From Aureococcus anophagefferens (Eukaryota; Sar; Pelagophyceae; Pelagomonadales; Pelagomonadaceae): DNA of 64,000 nucleotides. The position numbers and the translations under genes are program-made. Below, piece after piece: positions 55,010 to 63,140 of the stretch (position 1 is its first letter; each line of letters starts with the position of its first letter). The stretch is from assembly GCF_000186865.1 (NCBI RefSeq), contig NW_008705572.1:765384-829383 (forward strand). Reading direction: 5' to 3'. The notes under the pieces were generated by a model. The model was not told the DNA's origin, searched no databases, and worked only from the letters and a program-made list of their open reading frames with translations.

Positions 55010-56827
55010 ATGGCCGCCTCCGACGGCGAGCTCTCCGAGGAGGAGGAGCCTGCGAAGAACGTGACGGCGTCGAAGAGCAGCAGCGAGGACGGCGCGGCCG
55101 CGGCGGACCGGCGCGTGCCCAAGAAGAAGCGGCTCGACAAGTCGCCGAGCTCGTCCGAGGACGTGTCGCAGCTCCAGCGGACCCTGCGGCAGCAGCAGGA
55201 GAAGCACCGGCCCGACGGCGCGCCGCCGCCGCGCGGGCCCGGCGACGGCGCGGGCGGCCGCGGCGGCGCGACGCCGCGCGGCGGCGACGGCGGCGGGCGG
55301 CCGCGGCCGGCGCCCTGGGAGGACGAGCGCCTGGACCCGGAGTCGCGGGCCATCCTCGGCGAGATGGGCCGGTCCGGGCGCCTGGGCCGCGACGAGATCG
55401 ACGACGGCGCGATGCACTCGCTCGCGAATCTGCCGGAGAGCGACCGCCGCGGCGTCGTGCGCCACCTCGACTCCGTGCCGCGGCACAAGATCAAGAACAT
55501 CTCGGCCTGGCTCTCCAAGGGCTGCGCCGCCGTCAAGCAGTCCCTGCGGTCCGGCGGCGGCGGCGCGCCGGGGCCCGGCGGCGGCGGCGGGCCGCCTCCG
55601 CCGCGCGACGACCGCGGCCGCGCGTCGCCGCCGGCGCACCGGGGCCCGCCGCCGCGGGCCGAGCCGGACCGCCGCGGCGGTGGGGCCACGCCCCGGGGCC
55701 CGCCCGACGACGACGACGCCGAGTTCGCCTTCTTCAGCCGCCTCGGCGGCATGCTCGCGCGGAACGACGTCGACGGCTCCGCGCGCGCGGCGCTCAGCTC
55801 GCTGAGCCGCGACGCCGCCGCGCGCATCGGCGACGAGCTCCGCGCGACGCTGAAGCAGTCCCACGTGCAGAACCCGTCGGCCTGGCTCATGGCGACGATC
55901 AAGCAGGCCGGCGGCGGCGCGCGGCGGCCCGACGGCCCGCCGCGCGCCGGCGGCGACTACGGCGGCCGCCCGCCGGACCGGGGCCCGCCGCCGCGCCACG
56001 GCGGCATGTCGCCCCACGGCGGCCCGCCGCCGCCGCCGGCCTTCGACGGCGCCTTCTACCCCATCGAGCGCGACTACGGCCTGAGCCTGCCCATGGTCGA
56101 CCCGCGCGTCGTCCGCTCCATCCGGGGCCTCGACGACCACCTCCAGCGGCGCATCGCCGAGGACTTGTACCGCACGCTCAAGACGCAGCGCATCCAGAAC
56201 CCGAGCGGCTGGCTCCTGGCGTCCTACCAGCGCCTCGCGCCGCCGCGGAGCCACCGCGGGCCCGACGACGCGCCGCCCCGGGGCGGCCGCGACGACGGCC
56301 GCCGCGACGCGCCCGACGGCCGCCGCGACGCGCCCGACGGCCGCCGCGACGCGCCGCCGCCGCCGGACGACCGCCGCCGCCGCGACGACCGCGAGCCGCC
56401 GCCGCCCCAGGACGACCGCCGCCGCGGCCGGAGCCGGAGCCGGAGCCGCGACCGCGACCGCGACCGCGACCGCGACCGCAAGCGCGGCCGCTCGGACTCG
56501 TCGCCGCGCCGCGACAAGCGCGCCGCCGCGCCGGCGCCGGCGCCGGCGCCCGCGCCGGCCGCCGAGGAGGCGGACATCTCGCTCGCGCGCGACTCGGGGC
56601 CCGTGCTCGACGCCGCGTTCAAAACCGTCGAGGACGCCTACGGCCTCGACCGCGACGACCTGGACCTCGACGTCAAGCGCGACCTGCTCCGGTCCCTCGA
56701 CGACGACGTCTCCGGCGGCATCATCAAGTCGCTCTACAACACGCTCCAGGAGCGCGAGCTCCAGGACCCGCTCGCCTGGCTCCGGGAGCAGATCGGCATC
56801 GCGAAGCGCCTCCACAAGCGGACCTGA
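55010..56827 (+). CDS. RS-rich protein with four hnRNP Q/R-type acidic (NURR-like) domains
   Basis: 605 residues, intronless, start MAASDGELSEEEEPA. Four ~45-residue helical units recur: LANLPESDRRGVVRHLDSVP...NISAWLSKG (~140-185), LSSLSRDAAARIGDELRATL...VQNPSAWLMATIK (~255-305), IRGLDDHLQRRIAEDLYRTL...IQNPSGWLLASYQ (~360-410), and LRSLDDDVSGGIIKSLYNTL...LQDPLAWLREQI (~555-600). The VQNPSAWL part parallels HVQNKSAFLCGVM of the hnRNP Q/SYNCRIP acidic domain. Between units lie Pro/Gly/Arg linkers and an RS/RD tract (RSRSRSRDRDRDRDRD). There is no RRM. An RNA-processing role is likely but inferred. An earlier in-frame extension lacks an ATG. Confidence 0.72.
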   Translation: MAASDGELSEEEEPAKNVTASKSSSEDGAAAADRRVPKKKRLDKSPSSSEDVSQLQRTLRQQQEKHRPDGAPPPRGPGDGAGGRGGATPRGGDGGGRPRPAPWEDERLDPESRAILGEMGRSGRLGRDEIDDGAMHSLANLPESDRRGVVRHLDSVPRHKIKNISAWLSKGCAAVKQSLRSGGGGAPGPGGGGGPPPPRDDRGRASPPAHRGPPPRAEPDRRGGGATPRGPPDDDDAEFAFFSRLGGMLARNDVDGSARAALSSLSRDAAARIGDELRATLKQSHVQNPSAWLMATIKQAGGGARRPDGPPRAGGDYGGRPPDRGPPPRHGGMSPHGGPPPPPAFDGAFYPIERDYGLSLPMVDPRVVRSIRGLDDHLQRRIAEDLYRTLKTQRIQNPSGWLLASYQRLAPPRSHRGPDDAPPRGGRDDGRRDAPDGRRDAPDGRRDAPPPPDDRRRRDDREPPPPQDDRRRGRSRSRSRDRDRDRDRDRKRGRSDSSPRRDKRAAAPAPAPAPAPAAEEADISLARDSGPVLDAAFKTVEDAYGLDRDDLDLDVKRDLLRSLDDDVSGGIIKSLYNTLQERELQDPLAWLREQIGIAKRLHKRT

Positions 56828-56848
56828 GACGCGGTTCCGCTTAACCTC

Positions 56849-58106
56849 CTATGTTGGACTACGTTCCTCGAGGCGCGCGAGCGCGTCGCCGAAGGAGAGG
56901 CGGTCTTCGGGCGCCGGCGCGGCCATGGCCTCCCGGATCGCGTCGACGGCCGCGGCGCCGTCTTTGTCCGGGCCCTTGCGGCCCTCGGCGACGACGAGGG
57001 GGAGCGCCCACCACGACGTCGCGACGTCCTTGACGTGCGGCAGGCGCAGCGCGAGCGCGCAGCGCCGCCGCTCGTCGAGGCACGGTTCCGCGCACCGCTT
57101 CCCGCACGTCGACGTCCGACGCCATTCGTCGCCGTCGCACGTCGCGGCGCAGGCCGTCGCCGCGTCGATGCCTCGCAACGCGCGTCGAAGCGGCGCCGCC
57201 AGCCCCCGGGGCTCGCCCCACGCGTACATGGGGCCGCGCAGCGGGTCCGGCGCGTCGACCATATAGACGGCGCCGCCCCGCAGCCTGTGTGGAATTCAAA
57301 TCTTCAACCCGACTTCAATGTGCGCATATGCGACAGTTACGACGCAAGCTCGTCGGCTGTGCTTCGAGAACTCGACGAGAGCAATCGATTCGTCCAAAAA
57401 TCAGCCGAATCGACTTCGATTTGATCGAGCTAGAGAATTCTGAAGTTTGGTCAGGACCACCCAAACCAGTGGTTGAATTCCACACAGCCCGCAGCGTGAG
57501 CTGACGGCTCGAGAAGTCCGTCTGGAAGTAGCCGCCCAGGTCGACGACGGACCGAAGGCAGGACAGCAAGGCCCGGGCCGCGCGCCGCGGCTCCGACCGG
57601 CAGAACGTCTTCCAGTCGGGACGCGTGAGCTCGCGGCCGCCGTCGTCGACGACGGCGGCGATCGCGACCGCGCCGCGGTGCTCCTCCGTGTACGCGCCCC
57701 GGAGCTCCGGCACGCCGGGCCGCCCGCGGAGCGCCTCGAGAAAGTAGAGCTCGCCGAGGAGGTGCGCCCTCCGGTGCTCGGGCGTGATCTTACCGTTCGG
57801 GCGCGGTCGTACGGTCCCGTCGGGCGCGAGCTTGCCGCCCGAGTCGACGACGGTCTTCACGACGACCTTGGCGCCGGACGACGCGAGGCGCCCGGAGCAG
57901 ACGCGCTTCGACGCGCCGCGCGAGAGCTCGCTCCCCTTGCGGACGTCCGCGGGCGCTCGCACGTCCCACCAGGCCGGCGGCGCCGTGCCGTTGAGGAGCC
58001 AGCGTTCGACGGCTTCGACGCGCGCGACGTCATCCGCGCCGACGGGCTTGAGGTTTTGTGTGTGGGCTGCGGCAGCGATCGCGACGCACGATAGCAGCCA
58101 CAGCAT
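56849..58106 (-). CDS. Putative secretory-pathway kinase-like protein (FAM69/DIPK-like), two exons
   Basis: Exons 58106-57496 and 57284-56849, joined across an introner, give 348 residues. A signal peptide leads (MLWLLSCVAIAAAAHTQN). The body has features of an atypical kinase fold: KVVVKTVVDSGGK (possible beta-3 Lys), LLGELYFLEALRGRPGVPEL (alpha-C-like), AIAAVVDDGGRELTRPDW (hinge), VVDLGGYFQTDFSSRQLTLR (catalytic loop-like, D-F-S-S-R-Q) and GGAVYMVDAPDPL (metal Asp-like). A Cys-rich tail (CAATCDGDEW, CGKRCAEPCLDERRRC) suits the ER lumen. The classical HRD and DFG are absent, so the kinase call is tentative. 58107-58256 is the divergent upstream region shared with the fucose gene. Confidence 0.55.
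57285..57487 (-). mobile_element. Introner element (203 bp) in the kinase-like gene
   Basis: It has perfect ends CTGTGTGGAATTC/GAATTCCACACAG and a perfect 8-bp duplication CCCGCAGC (57277-57284 and 57488-57495). The intron on the minus strand is 57285-57495: the donor GC comes from the duplicated GCTGCGGG and the acceptor CAG from the element. The join gives QLTLRGGAVYMVD. The sequence is about 95% the same as the copy at 22897-23099, and it lies in the sense orientation like that copy. It is the cleanest example in the window for defining the element borders. Confidence 0.94.
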
Positions 58107-58256
58107 GGTCTTTACATCGTCTCTACATCTGAATTTGCGCAGCGTCAACATGGGGGGTACCTTGCAGTAAATTTTGCCACTGAGGTTTTTGCTCGCCCAC
58201 GTCTGGGAGAGCGGATTCTGTCGCGCGTCCACCCAAGAGGGCAGCGGAACGCAAGC

Positions 58257-61200
58257 ATGAAGGTGGCCATCGTCGTCACGGCGGCCAACGAGGCCCAGGC
58301 CGAGTCGTGCCAGAAGGAGCTCGACGGCCGGAAGGACCTGGCCGACTTCCTCTGCCTCGCCGTCGCGGACCCCGCGGGCTGCCGCATCGGCTCCGGCGGC
58401 GGCACGCTGAACGCGCTCGTCGCGGCCCACGACGCCATCGCCGGCCCGCACTCGCAGACCTGCGACTGGCTCGACGAGCACCTCGTCTGCGTCGTCCACA
58501 GCGGCGGCGACAGCCAGCGGTCGCCGAGCCAGAGCGTCTGCGGCAAGGCGTGGTCCACGCTGCCGCTCTTCGGCGGCCGCTCCGGCGGCGAGCTCGCGGC
58601 GCCCTTCGACCTCCTCGTAGACCAGCTGCTGGCGCTCTGCGCGGGCTGCACGGGCGGCTGCGTCGTCGCGTGCAGCGACGTGCTCCTGCACCTGCCGACG
58701 CTCGTTGAGGGCGCGCTCGCGGCGGGCCGGGGCGTGACGGGCCTGGCCGTGAACGCCGACGGCGCGCGCTACGGGCCGAAGCACGGCGTCTACGTCGCCG
58801 GCGGCGGCGACGCGGCGGCCGTCGGCGGCGCGGCCTGCGCGAACTTTCTGCAGAAGGCGTCGATGGGAGCGCTCGAGGCCGCGGGCGCCGTCGACGGCCG
58901 CGGCGAGGTCGCGCTCGACAGCGGCGTCCTCTACGTCGACGCGCCCACGTCGAAGGCCTTGTTGAAGCTCTGCACGGACGACGGCGGCGCCCTGCGATCC
59001 GCGACGAGCCGCGGCGCCGCGGGCGGCTGCGCGCGCGTCGAGCTCTACAGCGACGTCTTGAACGCGGTGTCCGGCGGCGGCTACGACGACTTTCCGACCT
59101 ACGCGGCCATGAAGGCCGACGAGGCCGACCCGGCGAAGGTGCGCCGGTTCCGCGAGGCGCTCTGGGCGGCGCTGCGGCCCGTGGAGCTGCGCGTGCACCG
59201 GCCGCCGGGCGCGCGGTTCGCGCACCTCGGCACGACGGCGGAGTACATGGACCTGCTGACGCTGCCGAGCCTCTTTCGGGAGCCCTTCGGGCTGCGGCGC
59301 TTCGCGCGGAACGCGGCGCCGCCGGGCTGCCTCGTCGACGACGGCGCGGACGCGTGGTCCGTCGCTCTGAATTCCGTCATCTCGAAGCCGTCGACGCTCG
59401 CGGCGAAGGCCGTCGTCGAGCACTCGCGCGTCGACTCGCTGGACGGCCTGGGCGCGGGGTCCCTGCTCTCGTGCTGCCGGGGCCTGCCCGCGGACTTTTC
59501 GCTCGACGCGAAGACGATGCTCCAGCAGGTCCAGCTCCTCGACGGCTCGTTCGTCGCGCTGTTATTCGGCGTCGCCGACGACGTCAAGGCGCCCTTCGAG
59601 CACGCGACGTTCCTCGGCCGGCCCTGGGCCGACGCGCTGGAGCGCTGGGGCGCGGCGGCCGGCGATCTGTGGGCCGGCGAGCCCGGGAGCCTGTGGACCG
59701 CGAAGCTCTTCGCGCCCGCGGCGACGGGCGCCGCGGCCGCGCGGCTCTCCGCGGGCCTCCAGGCGTCGTCCGGCGACGCCGACGCGCGCGCGCTCTGGAA
59801 GCGCGCGCCGCGCCTGAGCATGCGCGAGGTCCTGGCCCGGGGCGACAAGGTCGCGGAGCTCGACTGGAAGCTGCGGCTCCGGCGCGAGGTGTCGGACCGC
59901 GCGGGCCCGTTCGCGGCCGCGCTCTCCGCGGCGCGGCCGGCGGACGACGCGACGGGGCTGCGCGTCGTCGACGGCCGCGTGAGCGAGCCCGTGGAGAGCC
60001 TGGAGCACCTCGAGGTCGCGTCGGGCGCCTGGGACGTGCTCGCGGTCACCGCGGACACGCGGAGGCAGGCGGACTACTACGTCCGCCAGCTCCGGTGCCG
60101 CCCCGGTTTAAAATGCCGGGAGATCGTCGGCGTCTGCACGTCCATCGACGCCGCGGGGAGCCGTCTCGGCAGCGGCGGCGCGACGCTCCACGCGCTGCTG
60201 ACGGTCGCGGAGCGCCTCTCCGCGGCCGCCGGCGACGAGACGTGCTCCGCGGATCGGCTGCGAGGCAAAAAGGTGCTGATCCTCCACAGCGGCGCGTCGG
60301 GCTTGAACGGCGGCGCTCTGTGGCTGCCCGTCCCCCTCGACGCCGGCGGCGGGCCCGCGGCGTCCGTCGACGTCGTGCTGAGCGCGGTCAACGGCGCGGC
60401 GGCGACGTCGGGCCCGGGCGTCTGGGTCTGCTCCGGCGAGCTGCTCCTGTCGTCGGCGACGCGTGCCGCGCTGGCGAGCCTCGACTGGACGGCGGGCGGG
60501 CGGCGCGGCGCCGTGACGGCGCTCGCCGTGCCCGGATCCGGCGCCGTCGCCGCGAAGCACGGCTGCTTCACGAGGATCGACCCCGAGGCGACGTCGGGCG
60601 CCGCGGCGGCCGTGCGGGGCTTCGAGTACATGCCGCGGGGCGCGCCGGCGGGGACCCTCGTGGCCTGCGGGATCTTCCGCTTCGAGACGGAGGCCGCGCT
60701 CGCGTTTTTGGACGCGCACGCGGTGCCGCCGTTCTCGTCGTGCACGGCGCCTGGCGTCGACGACGGCCTCGCGCCGGCGCCCTTCAGCCTCTTCCTGGAC
60801 GTCATCCCGGCGCTCCTCGGCGCCGCGGCGCCCCCGGCGGCGCTCGCGCTGCGGGGCGTGCTGCGGAAGCGCTGCGCGCTGTACGCGGTGGCCGCGGGGC
60901 CCGAGAAGGGCGACGCGCCGCTCTTCTTGAAGCGGCCGCGCGACTGCCTCGACTTCGGGTCGTCCATGGGGAGCTATGTGAAGGAAGAAGAAGGCTCCTT
61001 CACGCGCAAGGCCGTGGTCTTGAATTCCGTGCTCGGGGGCGACGGCGCGGTCGCGGAGCGCGCGGTGCTCGTGAACTGCCGCTTCGCGCCCGGAAGTGCG
61101 TGGTCCGTGGGCGCGGGCTGCGTCGCCGTCGGCCTCCGGGACGCCGACGTCCTCGAAGCGTTGCCCGCGGGCGTCTGCGCGCACCGCGTGCCGCTGCTGC

Positions 61201-63128
61201 GGCGCGGCGCGCACGTCGTCGTCGCGCACGGCGTCGACGACGACGTCGAGGGCACGCGATTCCGCGGCGCGGACCTCGAAACCGACGTGCTCCCGCGCCT
61301 GCGCAACGTCGCCGCCGAGGATCTCTGGCGGCCCGGCGACGTCCGGTGCCTCGCGACGGCGCGGCTCTTCGCCGTCGGGGCGCCGCCGCCGGGCTGGCTC
61401 CTGGCCGCGGCCGCGGGCGACGCGCGCGCCGCGCCCGGCGGGTGGCTCCGGAGCGACCGCGTGTCGCTGCGCGAGGCCTACGACGACTGCGACGTCGTGA
61501 GCGACGGCGCCTGGGCCGCGGAACTCGAGGTGCGGAGCCGCTGCGACTTCGTGAAGCGCGCGCTCGAGGGCCGGTCGCCCGTCGGTTTAAGACCGACGTA
61601 CGACCGCTTGGCGGCGCTCGCGGCCGGCGACCGCGCGATCCTCGACGGCGTGCTCGACGTGCTCGACGGCTGCGCGCGCGGCGCGGCGACGGACGCGACG
61701 CGCCTCGACGTCGCCGCGCGCGCCCTCGCGCACGGCGCGGACTGCCTCTGCGCGTTCGCGAAGCGCGCGGGCGCGCTCGAGCTCCGGAGCGGCGCGGCGC
61801 GGAACCCGCACTGGGCCCGCGCGCTCGGCGCGCTCGACGCCGGCGAAGGTTTGGTGGCGGCGCTCGGCGCGCTCCGGGACGCGACGGCGTCCTGGATCGA
61901 GGCGGGCGGGTGCCTCGTGCGCGCCGCTCGCCACCACGAGGCCGCGGCCGCGCGCCTCGTGTCGGCGGCCGTCGGCGCGTCGCTCCGGAGCTCGGGCGCG
62001 TCGACACGCGGCGCGCCGACCTTCGTCGCCGGCGCCGTCGAGGCGACGGCGCCGCTCCGCGTGGACCTGGCGGGCGGCTGGACGGACACGCCGCCGGTGG
62101 CGTTCGAACACGGAGGCGTCGTGACGAACGTCGCCGTGCGCCTCGACGGCCGGCGGCCCATCGGCGCGCGCGCGACGCGGCTCGACGCGCCCGTGCTGCG
62201 CTTCCGGGTCGAGACGGCCGACGGGTCGGTGCTGGAGACGGAGGCGGCGGCGCTCGCGGATCTCGACGACCGGTCGAACCCGCAGGCGCCCGCGGCGCTC
62301 CTCAAGTGCGCGCTCGTCGTCTGCGGCGTCGTCGACCCCCGGGGCGCGCCGCTGGACGTCCAGCTCGCCGCGGGCGGCCTCGAGGTGGCGTCCTGGAGCC
62401 GCGTGCCCACGGGCTCGGGCCTCGGCACGTCGTCGATCCTGGCCGCGTGCCTCGTCGCGGCCATCGGCGGCGCGGCCGACGCGGCCTACGACGTCGACGC
62501 GCGGCGCCGCGACATCGTCCACGACGTCATGCGCGTCGAGCAGGAGCTCACGACCGGCGGCGGCTGGCAGGACAACGTCGGCGGCGTCTACGGCGGCGCG
62601 AAGATCGCCGTCAGCCCGCCGCGCCTCCCGCTGACCGTCGACACGACGGCCGTCCCCATGGCGCCGGGCCTCCTCGACGCCCACCTCGTGCTCGCCTACA
62701 CGGGCCGCGCGCGCTTGGCCAAAAACCTCCTTCAATCCGTATTACGGAAGTGGCACGCGCGACTGCCGGGCATCACGACGACGACGGACGCGCTCGTCGC
62801 GGGCGCGCGGCGCGCGGCGGCCGCGCTCGAGGCCGGGGACCTCGCGAGGCTCGGCGCGGCGCTCGACGCCTACTGGGCCCAGAAGAAGACGATGGCCGAC
62901 GGCGCGGAGCCGGCCTTCATCCGCGACATGATCGCCGCGCTGCGGCCCCGCGTCCACGGCGCCGCGCTCTGCGGCGCGGGCGGCGGCGGCTTCCTCTGCC
63001 TCATCACGAAGCAGCCCAACGACGTCGACGCGATCCGCCGCGTCCTCGAGGCGCACGCGGACCTCGGCGACGTGAGCCTCCACGTCGCCACCGTGGACCG
63101 CGAGGGGCTCACGCTCGCGCGGTCGTGA
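58257..63128 (+). CDS. FKGP: Bifunctional fucokinase/GDP-fucose pyrophosphorylase with a duplicated pyrophosphorylase-like domain
   Basis: 1,623 residues, intronless; plant and bacterial FKPs are about 950-1,060. It salvages L-fucose to GDP-fucose. Domain one (~1-560): VAIVVTAANEAQAESCQKEL, GCRIGSGGGTLNALVAAHD, CVVHSGGDSQRSPSQSVCGK (nucleotide-binding HSGG-x-S-x-R) and LALSVALNSVIS-like beta-helix turns. Domain two (~580-1,150) repeats the pattern: WDVLAVTADTRRQADYYVRQ, AGSRLGSGGATLHALLTVAE, VLILHSGASGLNGGALWLPV, where the key Arg is missing. The GHMP kinase domain (~1,250-1,623): PLRVDLAGGWTDTPPVAFEH, VPTGSGLGTSSILAACLVAA, and GAALCGAGGGGFLCLI near the end. It is convergent with alr at a distance of 12 bp. 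Confidence 0.92.
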   Translation: MKVAIVVTAANEAQAESCQKELDGRKDLADFLCLAVADPAGCRIGSGGGTLNALVAAHDAIAGPHSQTCDWLDEHLVCVVHSGGDSQRSPSQSVCGKAWSTLPLFGGRSGGELAAPFDLLVDQLLALCAGCTGGCVVACSDVLLHLPTLVEGALAAGRGVTGLAVNADGARYGPKHGVYVAGGGDAAAVGGAACANFLQKASMGALEAAGAVDGRGEVALDSGVLYVDAPTSKALLKLCTDDGGALRSATSRGAAGGCARVELYSDVLNAVSGGGYDDFPTYAAMKADEADPAKVRRFREALWAALRPVELRVHRPPGARFAHLGTTAEYMDLLTLPSLFREPFGLRRFARNAAPPGCLVDDGADAWSVALNSVISKPSTLAAKAVVEHSRVDSLDGLGAGSLLSCCRGLPADFSLDAKTMLQQVQLLDGSFVALLFGVADDVKAPFEHATFLGRPWADALERWGAAAGDLWAGEPGSLWTAKLFAPAATGAAAARLSAGLQASSGDADARALWKRAPRLSMREVLARGDKVAELDWKLRLRREVSDRAGPFAAALSAARPADDATGLRVVDGRVSEPVESLEHLEVASGAWDVLAVTADTRRQADYYVRQLRCRPGLKCREIVGVCTSIDAAGSRLGSGGATLHALLTVAERLSAAAGDETCSADRLRGKKVLILHSGASGLNGGALWLPVPLDAGGGPAASVDVVLSAVNGAAATSGPGVWVCSGELLLSSATRAALASLDWTAGGRRGAVTALAVPGSGAVAAKHGCFTRIDPEATSGAAAAVRGFEYMPRGAPAGTLVACGIFRFETEAALAFLDAHAVPPFSSCTAPGVDDGLAPAPFSLFLDVIPALLGAAAPPAALALRGVLRKRCALYAVAAGPEKGDAPLFLKRPRDCLDFGSSMGSYVKEEEGSFTRKAVVLNSVLGGDGAVAERAVLVNCRFAPGSAWSVGAGCVAVGLRDADVLEALPAGVCAHRVPLLRRGAHVVVAHGVDDDVEGTRFRGADLETDVLPRLRNVAAEDLWRPGDVRCLATARLFAVGAPPPGWLLAAAAGDARAAPGGWLRSDRVSLREAYDDCDVVSDGAWAAELEVRSRCDFVKRALEGRSPVGLRPTYDRLAALAAGDRAILDGVLDVLDGCARGAATDATRLDVAARALAHGADCLCAFAKRAGALELRSGAARNPHWARALGALDAGEGLVAALGALRDATASWIEAGGCLVRAARHHEAAAARLVSAAVGASLRSSGASTRGAPTFVAGAVEATAPLRVDLAGGWTDTPPVAFEHGGVVTNVAVRLDGRRPIGARATRLDAPVLRFRVETADGSVLETEAAALADLDDRSNPQAPAALLKCALVVCGVVDPRGAPLDVQLAAGGLEVASWSRVPTGSGLGTSSILAACLVAAIGGAADAAYDVDARRRDIVHDVMRVEQELTTGGGWQDNVGGVYGGAKIAVSPPRLPLTVDTTAVPMAPGLLDAHLVLAYTGRARLAKNLLQSVLRKWHARLPGITTTTDALVAGARRAAAALEAGDLARLGAALDAYWAQKKTMADGAEPAFIRDMIAALRPRVHGAALCGAGGGGFLCLITKQPNDVDAIRRVLEAHADLGDVSLHVATVDREGLTLARS

Positions 63129-63140
63129 AGAAGGTAAAAT

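Noticed and set aside
56440..56500. The RD/RS tract as a microsatellite mobile repeat
   Set aside because: It is a coding Arg-Asp repeat within the RS-rich protein, typical of such low-complexity tracts.
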